64,000 nt of DNA from Modestobacter sp. Leaf380 (lineage in GTDB: Bacteria; Actinomycetota; Actinomycetes; Mycobacteriales; Geodermatophilaceae): the NCBI RefSeq assembly GCF_001424485.1, contig NZ_LMQC01000012.1:643012-707011 (forward strand), given 5' to 3'. Every line of letters starts with the position of its first letter. The stretch's first letter is position 1. The notes under the pieces are model-generated. The model was not told the origin of the DNA, made no database searches, and saw only the letters and a program-made list of their open reading frames with translations. Shown here one piece after another: positions 1 through 8,854 of the stretch. The position numbers were made by a program, and so were the translations under genes.

Positions 1-594
1 CATGTTCACCGTGCCGGTGGCGGCGTAGACCAGGCCGATCGCGGCCAGGAAGACCAGCGAGCTCATCAGGCTGACCACCACGTAGGTAATGCCGGCCCGG
101 ATGCGACCGGCCGTGCCGCCCAGGGTGAGCAGCACGTAGCTGGCCGCCAGCAGGACCTCGAAGCCGACGTAGAGGTTGAACAGGTCCCCGGCCAGGAAGG
201 CGTTGCTCACGCCCGCGACGAGCACCAGGTAGGTCGGGTGGAAGATCGACAGCGGGGTGTCGGTCTCGTCGCCGTCGGCGACACCCTGGCCGACGGCGAA
301 GACCAGCACGCCGAGGGTCACGGTGTTGGCCACGACCAGCATCAGCGCCGACAGCCGGTCGACGACCAGCACGATGCCCAGCGGCACCGGCCAGCCACCG
401 ACGGACACCGAGGTGGCGCCCTGCGCGTCGGCCATGAACAGCAGCGACACCGAGACGGCCAGCACGCCGGAGAGCACGACGATGCTCAGTGCCCGCTGCA
501 GGTGCGGGTGCCGGCCGACCAACAGCGCGCCGGCGGCACCCAGCAGCGGCAGCAGCACCGGCAGCGGGGTGAGCACCCGGATCAGGTCCTCCAT
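1..594 (-). CDS. mrpD: Mrp-type Na+/H+ antiporter subunit D (partial)
   Basis: Membrane subunit D of a multisubunit Na+(K+)/H+ antiporter, related to the proton-pumping subunits of respiratory complex I. The frame is open from the ATG at 594 to the window edge (198 codons), so roughly the N-terminal 40% of a usual ~500-residue protein is present. Hydrophobic helices alternate with short loops, and the segment HPTYLVLVAG...AFLAGDLFNLYVGFE is typical of MrpD/NuoN-like proteins. The start ATG overlaps the mrpC stop (TGATG), implying coupled translation. mrpE, F and G are expected beyond the edge but are not visible. Confidence 0.9.
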   Translation of the reverse strand, partial: MEDLIRVLTPLPVLLPLLGAAGALLVGRHPHLQRALSIVVLSGVLAVSVSLLFMADAQGATSVSVGGWPVPLGIVLVVDRLSALMLVVANTVTLGVLVFAVGQGVADGDETDTPLSIFHPTYLVLVAGVSNAFLAGDLFNLYVGFEVLLAASYVLLTLGGTAGRIRAGITYVVVSLMSSLVFLAAIGLVYAATGTVNM

Positions 595-1187
595 CAGTGC
601 TCCTCCTCCCGGTGTGCTGGTTCCCCGCCGGCGCGGGTGGGTGGGACGTCGCCGACCGCCCGGGCCTCCGCGGACTCGTTCTCGGCCGCCTCCACCTGCG
701 CCAGCTCCAGCCCGACGTCGTCGGAGGGGGTGCCGTCGGCGGGGTGCGGCCCGGCCTCGACGCTGAACCCGTCGCCGGGTCCCCGGTCGGCCGGGCTGAG
801 CAGCTCGGGGTCGCGCTCGTCGGCGTCGATCTCCTCCCGGGTGGCCACCCGGAGGTCCTCGGCGTCGTCCTGGACGACCTCGTCGCGGACCAGCCGCCAG
901 GAGCGGTAGATCATCGCCAGCACGAACGCCGAGATGCCGAAGGTGATGACGATGGCGGTGAGCACCAGGGCCTGCGGCAGCGGGTCGTTGATCTCCGACT
1001 CGTCGTCGACGGGCAGGATCGGCGCCAGACCGGCCACCCCGCCGGCGGACAGCAGCAGGACGTTCGTCGCGTTGCCCAGCAGCAGGAAGCCCAGCAACAC
1101 GCGGGTCAGGCTGCGGTCCAGCAGCAGGTAGACACCGGCGGCGTACAGCCCGGCGACGATCACCGGCAACACCACGGTGGGGGTCAT
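594..1187 (-). CDS. mrpC: Mrp-type Na+/H+ antiporter subunit C, extended acidic tail
   Basis: Small NuoK-like membrane subunit of the Mrp antiporter. The first ~100 residues show three helices and the family motif DPLPQALVLTAIVI in helix 3. The family is usually about 110-125 residues; this protein is 197, and everything after about residue 100 is a hydrophilic Asp/Glu/Pro/Ala-rich extension, probably cytoplasmic and disordered. The ATG overlaps the mrpA stop by 4 nt (ATGA), and the stop overlaps mrpD. Function is well supported by sequence and operon; the role of the tail is unknown. Confidence 0.92.
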   Translation of the reverse strand: MTPTVVLPVIVAGLYAAGVYLLLDRSLTRVLLGFLLLGNATNVLLLSAGGVAGLAPILPVDDESEINDPLPQALVLTAIVITFGISAFVLAMIYRSWRLVRDEVVQDDAEDLRVATREEIDADERDPELLSPADRGPGDGFSVEAGPHPADGTPSDDVGLELAQVEAAENESAEARAVGDVPPTRAGGEPAHREEEH

Positions 1188-4100
1188 CGGGCACCTCCCT
1201 GGCCGGCCGGGTCGGGTTGGCGGGACTCGGGGTGCGGGCCGTCGTCCCGGGCGCCCCTGCCACTGACGGACCCCGCGAGGCCACCGGCGCCGGACCCGAC
1301 GGCGCCGCTGCCGCTGCCGTCGCCGTCCTCCTGCGGGCCCTCGTCGTCGTCCTCCTCGTCGTCGGCGTCGATCTGCGCGCCGAGGCTGCGCAGCACGTCC
1401 AGGACGAGGCCGATGACGATCAGGTAGACGCCGATGTCGAAGAAGAGCGAGGTGACCAGCTTGACGTCACCGAGGACCGGCACGGTGCGCTCGAGGATGG
1501 TGGTCTGCAGTGCGTCGGCACCGAGCACGAGGCCGGCGATGCCGGTGCCGCCGGCCAGCAGGAGCCCGCCGCCGAGCAGCTTGCCCGGGTCGACCGGCGC
1601 GGCCTCACCGAGCTCGTAGCGGCCGCCGGCCAGGTAGCGCAGCACCAGCGCCAGACCGGCGACGAGGCCGCCGGCGAACCCGCCGCCGGGCACGTTGTGG
1701 CCGCTGAAGAGCAGGTAGACGCTGAGCACGACGATGGTGTGGAACAGCACCCGGGTGACGACCTCGAGGATGACCGAGCGCCGCTGCGGGGCGAGCGTGG
1801 CACTGGCGGCCAGCCACCGGTCCCGCGGGGCACGCCTGGCCTCCGACGTCGTGGTGGCCGCGTCCGTGGCCCGGGCCACCGCGCCGGTGCGCTCGCGCAG
1901 GAAGACCAGGCTGGCCACCCCGGTGGCGACGACGACGAGCAGCGAGACCTCGAGCATGGTGTCCCAGGCCCGGATGTCGACCAGCGTGACGTTGACGATG
2001 TTCTCGCCGCCGCCGAACTCGTAGGCCTGCTGCGGGTAGTCCACCGAGACCGGGGTCGCCGTCCGGGCGCCGAGGGCGACGACGCCGACCCCGCCCATGA
2101 GCAGTCCGACGGCGACGGCGATCAGGCCGCGGGCGGTGCGCTCCTTGGCCTGGTGCCGGTCGGAGATGTCCTTGGGCAGCTTGCGCAGCACCAGCACGAA
2201 GGTGACCAGGGTCAACGTCTCGACCAGGAACTGGGTGAGCGCGAGGTCGGGGGCGCCCTGCACGGCGAACAGGACGCCGACCCCGTAGCCGGTGACGCCG
2301 ACGACGAGGACGGCGGACAGCCGCTGCCGGATGCGGACGGCGAGCGCGGCCGCACCGAGGACGACGACGCCGATCAGCGCCTGCACCGGGGTGTCCCACA
2401 GCCGCATCTCCTCCGGCCACGGGGCCCGGAAGACGAGCACGGAGCCGGGCAGGGCCACCAGCACGACGAGGATGACGCCGAGGTAGGTGGGCAGCGAGCC
2501 GCGCTGGGTGCGGCGGGTGGTGGTCTGGGCGACCCGGTCCAGCCCGCGCATGGTGTGCCAGTAGCCCTCGTCGGCCGAGGCGTCGACGGCCAGCCGGCGC
2601 TGCAGCCGGGCGATGAGGTCGCGGGCGGTGAAGAGCGCCAGACCGCCGCCGACCGTGACCAGGGACAGCAGCAGGGCCGGCTGCAGCCCGTGCCACAGGG
2701 CGAGGGACTCGGCCTCCTCGGCGACCAGCGGCAGGGTGTCGGCGTACCGGGCGACCAGCGGCTCGAGCGCGGGGCTCAGCGGGCCGGCGGCCAGCCCGAG
2801 CAGGGCGAGCACGGCCGGGGCGGCCAGGAAGGCCGGGCCGGGGCGGTGCAGGTGCTCGGGGGCCGGGCGGTCGGCGTCGCAGTGCCGCAGCGAGCCGCCG
2901 GTGCCGAAGGCCCCCCAGAGGAACCGGGCGGTGTAGGCCACCGTCAGGACCGAGCCGAGGACGAGGCCCAGCAGGGTGAGCAGCGCCCAGGTGCGGTCGG
3001 CCAGGCCGCCGTCCAGGAAGGCGGTGAACGCCGCCTCCTTGCCCACGAAGCCCAGCAGCGGCGGCAGCCCGGCCATCGAGGCGCCGGCCAGGCCGGCGAT
3101 GACGGCGAGCACCGGGACCCGGCGGCCCAGGCCGGAGATCTCGCGGAGGTCGCGGGTGCCGCAGGTGTGGTCGATGACCCCGACGGAGAGGAAGAGGGTG
3201 GACTTGAAGAGCCCGTGCGCCAGCAGCATGGCGATCCCGGCGGCGGCGGCCTCCCGGCTGCCGCTGCCCACCAGCACCATGAGGAAGCCCAGCTGGCTGA
3301 CGGTGCCGAAGGCCAGCAGCAGCTTCAGGTCGTACTGGCGCAACGCCCGGTAGCCGCCCAGCAGCATGGTGGCCAGGCCCAGTCCGACGACCACCGGCTT
3401 CCAGCCCGGGGTGTCGGCGAAGCCGGGGGCCAGCCGGGCGACCAGGTAGATGCCGGCCTTCACCATCGCGGCGGCGTGCAGGTACGCGCTGACCGGGGTG
3501 GGGGCCTCCATGGCGGCGGGCAGCCAGAAGTGGAAGGGCACCATCGCCGACTTGGTCACCGCGCCGGCCAGCACCAGCAGCACCCCCACGGTGACGACGG
3601 GGCCGGTGCCCGGGTCGGCGACGACCTCGCTGAGCAGGTAGCTGCCGCTGGCCTGGCCGACCATGACCAGCCCGACGAGCATCGCCAGGCCGCCGGCGGT
3701 GGTGACGATCAGCGCCTGCTGCGCGGCGCGGCGGCCGGCCACCTTGGCACCGCTGCCACCGATCAGCAGGAAGGAGAAGACCGTGGTCAGCTCCCAGAAC
3801 ACGTACAGCAGCAGCATGTCGTCGGCGACGACGAGGCCCAGCATGGAGCCCGCGAACGCCATCAGGACACCGGCGAACCGGCGGAGCCCCTCGTCGTCGC
3901 GTTCGAAGTACCGGGCGCAGTAGACGAAGACCAGCGCACCGACCCCGGTGACCAGCGCCGCGACGGCCAGCGCGAGCGCGTCCAGCCGCAGCGTGACGTG
4001 CAGGTCCAGCGCCGGGATCCAGGTGGTCCGCTCCTCGACGGTGCCGCCGTCCAGGACGGTGGACAGCCGGGTGGCCAGCCACACGAAGCCGGCCGCGGGC

Positions 4101-4198
4101 ACCAGGGCGAGTGCGTAGTAGGCGGAGCGGCCCCACCAGCGCACCAGCAGCGGCGCCAGGACGGCGGCCACCAGGTGTGCGAGGAGCAGCAGGCCCAC
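1184..4198 (-). CDS. mrpA: Mrp-type Na+/H+ antiporter subunit A fused to subunit B
   Basis: Largest subunit of the Mrp antiporter (1004 residues), which exchanges cations for protons for pH and Na+ homeostasis. In order: a NuoL-like proton-channel domain with about 14 helices (residues ~1-430), further helices, a DUF4040/MbhD-like segment containing GAPDLALTQFLVET (~650), an MbhE-like segment, then an MrpB domain with NVPGGGFAGGLVAGLALVL (~860). The last ~50 residues form an Asp/Glu/Gly-rich tail. Start is GTG at 4198 behind a GGAG box. The A-B fusion agrees with the absence of a separate mrpB before mrpC. Confidence 0.94.
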   Translation of the reverse strand: MGLLLLAHLVAAVLAPLLVRWWGRSAYYALALVPAAGFVWLATRLSTVLDGGTVEERTTWIPALDLHVTLRLDALALAVAALVTGVGALVFVYCARYFERDDEGLRRFAGVLMAFAGSMLGLVVADDMLLLYVFWELTTVFSFLLIGGSGAKVAGRRAAQQALIVTTAGGLAMLVGLVMVGQASGSYLLSEVVADPGTGPVVTVGVLLVLAGAVTKSAMVPFHFWLPAAMEAPTPVSAYLHAAAMVKAGIYLVARLAPGFADTPGWKPVVVGLGLATMLLGGYRALRQYDLKLLLAFGTVSQLGFLMVLVGSGSREAAAAGIAMLLAHGLFKSTLFLSVGVIDHTCGTRDLREISGLGRRVPVLAVIAGLAGASMAGLPPLLGFVGKEAAFTAFLDGGLADRTWALLTLLGLVLGSVLTVAYTARFLWGAFGTGGSLRHCDADRPAPEHLHRPGPAFLAAPAVLALLGLAAGPLSPALEPLVARYADTLPLVAEEAESLALWHGLQPALLLSLVTVGGGLALFTARDLIARLQRRLAVDASADEGYWHTMRGLDRVAQTTTRRTQRGSLPTYLGVILVVLVALPGSVLVFRAPWPEEMRLWDTPVQALIGVVVLGAAALAVRIRQRLSAVLVVGVTGYGVGVLFAVQGAPDLALTQFLVETLTLVTFVLVLRKLPKDISDRHQAKERTARGLIAVAVGLLMGGVGVVALGARTATPVSVDYPQQAYEFGGGENIVNVTLVDIRAWDTMLEVSLLVVVATGVASLVFLRERTGAVARATDAATTTSEARRAPRDRWLAASATLAPQRRSVILEVVTRVLFHTIVVLSVYLLFSGHNVPGGGFAGGLVAGLALVLRYLAGGRYELGEAAPVDPGKLLGGGLLLAGGTGIAGLVLGADALQTTILERTVPVLGDVKLVTSLFFDIGVYLIVIGLVLDVLRSLGAQIDADDEEDDDEGPQEDGDGSGSGAVGSGAGGLAGSVSGRGARDDGPHPESRQPDPAGQGGAR

Positions 4199-4246
4199 GG
4201 GTCTCCAGAGGGTTGTCGGCGCCGCCGGACGGGCTCAGGACGCGCG

Positions 4247-4264
4247 CGTTCGATTCGTTCGATT
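4247..4264. repeat. Perfect 9-bp tandem repeat abutting a -10 box
   Basis: Two exact copies of CGTTCGATT lie head to tail and end where the putative -10 hexamer of the next gene begins. They occupy part of the space where a -35 element would be expected. They may be binding sites for an activator or for the HTH protein itself; that is an inference. Confidence 0.6.
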
Positions 4265-4270
4265 TACAGT
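4265..4270 (+). promoter_or_regulatory. -10 box (TACAGT) of a leaderless promoter
   Basis: TACAGT matches TANNNT and ends 7 nt before the GTG at 4278, so transcription would start at or next to the start codon. There is no Shine-Dalgarno sequence. The region is the most AT-rich point of the mrpA/HTH divergent spacer. Confidence 0.55.
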
Positions 4271-4277
4271 CTGCCCC

Positions 4278-4685
4278 GTGGACCACCACCTGCGCGAGTC
4301 GACGGTGCTGCCGCCCCGGTCACACCTGGCGGCACTGCCGCCGGGGCCGTGGGTGCTGCGCGGGTCCGACGGGACCGAGGTGGAGCTGCCCGCCGAGCTC
4401 GACGAGGCGCTGCAGTTCGTCGCCGACGCCTTCGCCGACGGCGCCGCGGTGACCCTGAGCAGGCACGAGCAGCTGCTCACCACCCAGGAGGCGGCGGACC
4501 TGCTCGGCGTCAGCCGGCCGACCCTGGTGCGCCTGCTGGACCACGGGGCCATCCCCTACGACCAGCCGGGCAGCCACCGTCGGCTGCGGCTGGCCGACGT
4601 CCTGGCCCACCAGCAGCGGTGCCACCACGACGAGCACCGCCCGGCGGCCCCCACCCGGGGCGGGGCCCGCCAGGACGCGCGTTAG
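4278..4685 (+). CDS. Excisionase/MerR-type helix-turn-helix DNA-binding protein
   Basis: A 135-residue protein with a winged HTH of the excisionase-like family at about residues 64-112: the stretch LTTQEAADLLGVSRPTLVRL is the helix-turn-helix and SHRRLRLADVL the following wing. The N-terminal ~60 residues are acidic and resemble the leading part of antitoxin-like HTH proteins that often precede PIN-domain toxins. No PIN toxin follows; the next gene is convergent. No integrase or phage gene is nearby, so a phage excisionase is unlikely. The GTG start has no ribosome binding site and sits just after a -10 box. The target is unknown; the adjacent tandem repeat is a candidate. Confidence 0.75.
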   Translation: MDHHLRESTVLPPRSHLAALPPGPWVLRGSDGTEVELPAELDEALQFVADAFADGAAVTLSRHEQLLTTQEAADLLGVSRPTLVRLLDHGAIPYDQPGSHRRLRLADVLAHQQRCHHDEHRPAAPTRGGARQDAR

Positions 4686-6487
4686 GCCTCGGCCAGCTCC
4701 GCCGCGGCCAGCCAGTCGCTCTCGACCTGCTCCTTCTCGGCCTGCACGGCCAGCAGCTGCACGTTGAGCTCGGCCACCCTGGCGTGGTCGGTGGCCGCGG
4801 CGGCCAGCTGGTCGTGCAGCTTCTTCTCCTCGCCGTCCAGCTTGAGCATCCGTCGCTCGAGCTTGGAGGCCTCCTTGCGGGCGGCCCGCGCATCGGCCGC
4901 GGACACGGCCGGCCGGGCCGTCGTCGACAGGTCGCCGGACTGACCACCGGAGGCGGTCGTCAGCGGGGCACCGCCGGCGGCCCGCCGGCGCAGGTACTCC
5001 TCGACCCCGCCGGGCAGCTGCGCGAGGGAGCCGTCGCCCAGCAGCGCGACCACGGTGTCGCAGACCCGGTCGACGAAGTACCGGTCGTGGCTGACCACCA
5101 GCACCGTGCCGGGGAACCCGTCGAGCAGGTCCTCCAGCGCGGTGAGGGTGTCGATGTCCAGGTCGTTGGTCGGCTCGTCGAGGATCAGCACGTTGGGCTC
5201 CGCCATCAGCAGCCGCAGCAGCTGCAGCCGCCGCCGCTCACCACCGGAGAGGTCTCCGACCGGGGTCCACTGCCGGCTGGCCGCGAAGCCGAAGCGCTCG
5301 GCCAGCGTGGACGCCGAGATCTCCTGGTTGCCCAGCCGGGCGACCCGGGCGACGTCCTGCACGGCCTCGAGCACGCGCGCCTTGGGCGGCAGCTCGGTGA
5401 CGTGCTGGGACAGGTAGGCCAGCGAGACCGTCTGCCCGGTCTTCACCGCGCCCGCATCGGGCTCGTTCTCCCCGACCAGCATCTTGAGCAGCGAGGTCTT
5501 GCCCGCGCCGTTGACCCCGACGATGCCGATCCGGTCGCCCGGGCCGACGTTCCAGTCCAGGTCGCGGAACAGCGAGCGCGGCCCGTCCTCGGTGGGGACG
5601 GCGTAGTCGACGTGCTCGAGCTCGAAGACGGTCTTGCCCAGCCGGCGGGCGGCGAAGTTCGCCAGCGCCAGCTTGTCCCGGGCCGGCGGCTCGTCGGCGA
5701 TCAGCGCCTGGGCTGCGTCGATGCGGAACTTGGGCTTGCTGGTCCGGGCCGGCGGGCCACGGCGCAGCCAGGCCAGCTCCTTGCGGACCAGGTTGAGCCG
5801 GCGCTCCTCGGTGACGCTGGAGATCCGGGCGCGCTCCGCGCGGGCCAGCGTGTAGGCGGAGTAGCCGCCGTCGTAGGCGTAGACCGAGCCGTCGGCGACC
5901 TCCCACGTGGTCGTGCAGACCTCGTCGAGGAACCAGCGGTCGTGGGTGACGACCACCATGCCGCCGGCGCGCTGCTTGACGTACTCGGCCAGCCACGCGA
6001 CGCCCTCGACGTCCAGGTGGTTGGTGGGCTCGTCGAGGACCAGCAGGTCCAGCGGGCGGACCAGCTGGGCGGCGAGGGCGACCCGGCGGCGCTCGCCACC
6101 GGACATCGGGGCGACGGGTGCGTCCAGGCCGAGCCGGTCCAGCTCCAGGCCGGTCAGCACCGAGCGGACGGCGGGGTCGGCGGCCCACTCGTGCTCCGCG
6201 GCGTACCCGGAGAGCACGACGTCGTGGACGGTCGTGCCCTCGGGCAGCGTGCCCGCCTGGTCGAGCACGCCCATCGCGATGTCGTTGCGCATCGTGACCC
6301 GGCCCGAGTCGGGGGGTTCCACGCCGGTGAGCACCGAGAGCAGCGTCGACTTGCCCCCGCCGTTGCGCCCGACGACGCCGATCCGCTCACCGGCAGAGAT
6401 GCCGAGGGAGACGTCGTCGAGCAGGGAGGTCGTGCCGTGGGCCTTGGAGACGCGTTCGAGCGAGACCAGGTTGAGCGGAGTCGTCAT
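4682..6487 (-). CDS. ABC-F family ATP-binding protein
   Basis: Soluble protein with two tandem ABC ATPase domains and no membrane domain (601 residues), the layout of ABC-F proteins that act on the ribosome (translation factor or antibiotic-protection role). Domain 1 has GRNGGGKST, MSGGERRR and LDEPTNHLD; domain 2 has GVNGAGKTS, LSGGERRR and LDEPTNDLD. A linker joins them and a charged C-terminal segment from ~residue 515, rich in Lys/Glu/Ala, looks like the coiled coil of Uup-type members. Start chosen at the ATG at 6487, giving the usual N-terminus MTTPLNLVSLERVSK; longer open frames upstream lack homology. The 3' end overlaps the convergent HTH gene by 4 nt. Confidence 0.9.
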   Translation of the reverse strand: MTTPLNLVSLERVSKAHGTTSLLDDVSLGISAGERIGVVGRNGGGKSTLLSVLTGVEPPDSGRVTMRNDIAMGVLDQAGTLPEGTTVHDVVLSGYAAEHEWAADPAVRSVLTGLELDRLGLDAPVAPMSGGERRRVALAAQLVRPLDLLVLDEPTNHLDVEGVAWLAEYVKQRAGGMVVVTHDRWFLDEVCTTTWEVADGSVYAYDGGYSAYTLARAERARISSVTEERRLNLVRKELAWLRRGPPARTSKPKFRIDAAQALIADEPPARDKLALANFAARRLGKTVFELEHVDYAVPTEDGPRSLFRDLDWNVGPGDRIGIVGVNGAGKTSLLKMLVGENEPDAGAVKTGQTVSLAYLSQHVTELPPKARVLEAVQDVARVARLGNQEISASTLAERFGFAASRQWTPVGDLSGGERRRLQLLRLLMAEPNVLILDEPTNDLDIDTLTALEDLLDGFPGTVLVVSHDRYFVDRVCDTVVALLGDGSLAQLPGGVEEYLRRRAAGGAPLTTASGGQSGDLSTTARPAVSAADARAARKEASKLERRMLKLDGEEKKLHDQLAAAATDHARVAELNVQLLAVQAEKEQVESDWLAAAELAEA

Positions 6488-6553
6488 GAGGACTCGAGTC
6501 TCCCAGGTCGGTGCCACCTCGCCGACGACCGCTCCGACCAGCACGTCCACACC

Positions 6554-6592
6554 GCGACACGCCGTGGCGGTGACCGTGATGCCGCGTGTCGC
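6554..6592. promoter_or_regulatory. Inverted repeat in the spacer upstream of the surface-protein gene
   Basis: GCGACACGC at 6554-6562 is the perfect reverse complement of GCGTGTCGC at 6584-6592. It lies between the divergent ABC-F and surface-protein starts and may be an operator or a leader hairpin. No regulator is assigned. Confidence 0.35.
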
Positions 6593-6653
6593 ACCGCATG
6601 CTCTGCGTGATGCGCCGTGCGGACGGCGACGCCCGTCCGGAAGAGGTACTCCC

Positions 6654-8087
6654 ATGCTCGTCGCTGCTCGCGGTGCCCTGCCCCGCACCGCCCGCCTGAG
6701 TGCCCTGGTGCTCGGCACGCTGGCGCTGGGGACGGCGGTGGCCCCGGGCGCGCTGGCCGAGGAGGCGCCGACGCCGGTGTCCGACCCGTCGAGCCCGGTG
6801 TCCTCCCCGTCGGAGTCGCAGGCGGCACCGGCCGAGGTGCTGACGTCCCGGGCGGCCGCCGACACGGAGGGGGCACCGCAGGCGGCCACCCCGGCCGGGG
6901 CCAGCTTCGGCACCGGCAAGCTGCACCTCACGCTGACACCCGACGTCCTGCCCGCCGGTCGGGTCCTGGCCCTGACCGGCGCCCAGGTCGAGCTCCGCTT
7001 CAGCCAGCAGCTCGGCGTCCCGTCCACGGCATCGGCCGTCTGCACCTTCGTCGGCAGCGGCGGTTGCGTCTTCCCGGCCGGCAGTGCGATCCCCACGACG
7101 AACGCCGGTCCCTCCGTCGGCATCGTGGCCGACCTGCCGGACGACTCGGTCTTCACCGCCACGCTGGTCGGTCTGCCGGCCTCCGGTCAGCTGCTGGTGC
7201 CGACCACACCGATCACGGTCCCGGGGTACACCCCGGCCGGGGCGGCTCCCGCGGGCCCCGGGGGGAGCGCGCTGGAACTGCCCGTGCGGCACGGCTACCG
7301 CACCCTCGGCGTCGCCCTGACCGGGAGCGGCCCGCTGGCCGGCGCCCAGTTCACCCTGTGCCCTGCCACGGCCGGGACCTGCGCACCGGGCTCCACCCCG
7401 GTGACCGCGACCACGGGGGCCGACGGCCGCGCGACCTTCGACGGCGGGTACCTGCCCGGTGACCACCTCGTCGTGCAGACGCGCGGCCCGGGCGGCATCC
7501 CGGCCCCGGCCTCGGCCGCCCACCCGTTCGCGGTCCCGGCCGCGGCCACCGTCACCGAGCGCGACGCGCCGCTGCGGCTGACGGTCGCCGACACCACCCC
7601 GCCCGTCGTCACCCCGCCCGTCGTCACCCCGCCCACGAGCACGCCGCCCACGACCGCTGCGCCCACGACGACACCGGGCGCCGCCACGGTCGCCGCGGCG
7701 ACCGTCGCCGCCGGCCGGCAGCAGACGATCACGGCGAGCGGTTTCACCCCCGGCGAGACGGTGCGCGGCACCCTCTTCTCCACCCCCGTCGACCTGGGCA
7801 CCGTGGTGGCCGACGCCCAGGGCGTCGCGACCTTCACCTTCACCCTCCCCGCGGGCCTGGAGGCGGGCCCGCACTCCGTCACCGCGACCGGCCTGACCAG
7901 CGGCGCGACCTCGACCGCGACGTTCACCGTGTCCGCCGCCGTGTCCGCTGCCGTGTCCGCTGCCGGGTCGCCCGCCCTGGCGACGACCGGCGCCGAGGTG
8001 GGCCCGTTGGTCGGTCTCGGCGTCCTCGCCCTGGGCGCCGGCGCCGCCCTCACCGTGGCCACCGGCCGGCGGCGTCAGCGGGCGTGA
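6654..8087 (+). CDS. LAXTG-type cell-wall-anchored surface protein
   Basis: Secreted protein of 477 residues: signal peptide (residues ~1-33, ending ALAEE), Thr/Pro/Ser-rich extracellular region, and a sorting signal LATTGAEVG followed by a hydrophobic helix and the basic tail GRRRQRA. LAXTG is the motif recognised by class E sortases of high-GC actinobacteria. A Pro/Thr linker near residues 315-345 precedes an Ig-like module containing ASGFTPGETV. Near the sorting signal the protein repeats AAVS. ATG at 6654 is preceded by AAGAGG at a 7-nt distance. Ligand unknown. A similar GFTPGE module occurs in the protein at 59240-60334. Confidence 0.8.
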   Translation: MLVAARGALPRTARLSALVLGTLALGTAVAPGALAEEAPTPVSDPSSPVSSPSESQAAPAEVLTSRAAADTEGAPQAATPAGASFGTGKLHLTLTPDVLPAGRVLALTGAQVELRFSQQLGVPSTASAVCTFVGSGGCVFPAGSAIPTTNAGPSVGIVADLPDDSVFTATLVGLPASGQLLVPTTPITVPGYTPAGAAPAGPGGSALELPVRHGYRTLGVALTGSGPLAGAQFTLCPATAGTCAPGSTPVTATTGADGRATFDGGYLPGDHLVVQTRGPGGIPAPASAAHPFAVPAAATVTERDAPLRLTVADTTPPVVTPPVVTPPTSTPPTTAAPTTTPGAATVAAATVAAGRQQTITASGFTPGETVRGTLFSTPVDLGTVVADAQGVATFTFTLPAGLEAGPHSVTATGLTSGATSTATFTVSAAVSAAVSAAGSPALATTGAEVGPLVGLGVLALGAGAALTVATGRRRQRA

Positions 8088-8782
8088 CCCCTGCGGGCAG
8101 GCCGCGGACCCTCGGGACCGCGGTCTGGTACGGCCGGCACCGCACACCCGAGGGCCGCAGCGTCCTGGTGTCCGTGGCCGGTCCCGGCTTCCCCGACGGG
8201 ACGGTCGTGGACCTGCCCGGCCCCCCGGCGCACCCGGCCGGATGGCTGGCCGAGGCGCACGTACACGACGAGGGGCACGTGCCCGCCCTGGTGCGGGTGT
8301 CCCCCGACCTGGCGCCCGGCTCCCCGCACCTCTGGTTCGCCCTCGGGCCAGCCGGGAGCGGGGACGCCGTGGACCTGGTGGCCTTCTCCACCGACGCGCT
8401 CCCCGACGGACGGGTCGTCGGGGTCGACGACCTGGCCACCGCCGGCGTCACCTGGGCCGACCAGGTGGGCGCGGTGCGCTGGTCCCCGACCTCCGGCGCG
8501 GTCGACCAGGTGTACGTGGCCGCCCGGTACCGCCGTCGCCGCATCGGCACCCGCCTGGTCGCGACCGCCGACGCGGTCCGCATCGGGCTGGGCTGGGCAC
8601 CGCTGCGCGGCGACGGCCGGCTCACCGACCTGGGCGACGCGTGGCTGTCCGCCCAGTCCGACGCCTGGCGGGCCCGGGTCCCGCCGTCGGTCGAGCGCCA
8701 GCCGCCGATGACGCCCGCGGGCGAGGCCGCCGGCCTCCCGGCCCGACTGCTCCTGCCGGACGCCGGTCGCCGCACCCCCTGA
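8084..8782 (+). CDS. GNAT-like acetyltransferase domain protein
   Basis: A 232-residue cytoplasmic protein. The segment VYVAARYRRRRIGTRLV (residues ~144-162) resembles the acetyl-CoA-binding motif of GNAT enzymes (R/Q-x-x-G-x-G/A, here RRRIGT), so a small-molecule or protein N-acetyltransferase is the best guess. The N-terminal half is not recognised. The GTG start overlaps the stop of the surface-protein gene by 4 nt (GTGA), so the two are probably translated together although a functional link is not obvious. Confidence 0.55.
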   Translation: MTPAGRPRTLGTAVWYGRHRTPEGRSVLVSVAGPGFPDGTVVDLPGPPAHPAGWLAEAHVHDEGHVPALVRVSPDLAPGSPHLWFALGPAGSGDAVDLVAFSTDALPDGRVVGVDDLATAGVTWADQVGAVRWSPTSGAVDQVYVAARYRRRRIGTRLVATADAVRIGLGWAPLRGDGRLTDLGDAWLSAQSDAWRARVPPSVERQPPMTPAGEAAGLPARLLLPDAGRRTP

Positions 8783-8797
8783 CCACCCCCGCGCGCA

Positions 8798-8839
8798 CGA
8801 ACGGCCTCCCCCACCGTCACCGGTGCGGGAGGCCGTTCG
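8798..8839. terminator. Bidirectional terminator hairpin
   Basis: A perfect 13-bp stem (8798-8810 with 8827-8839), extended by an inner 5-bp stem (8812-8816 with 8821-8825) and a 4-nt loop, lies between two convergent genes. There is no clear U tract. Confidence 0.75.
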
Positions 8840-8854
8840 CGGTCGGGCGTCAGG

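Noticed and set aside
4278-4685. Phage excisionase
   Set aside because: Only the HTH type matches; there is no integrase, att repeat or phage gene nearby.
1217-6610. Very long plus-strand open frame (about 1800 codons) opposite the mrp and ABC-F genes
   Set aside because: It is the antisense of strongly conserved proteins; its translation is Gly/Arg/Gln/Asp-rich low-complexity sequence, a normal by-product of high GC. Similar long shadows at 10067-12187, 36307-38919 and 49000-51000 were rejected for the same reason.
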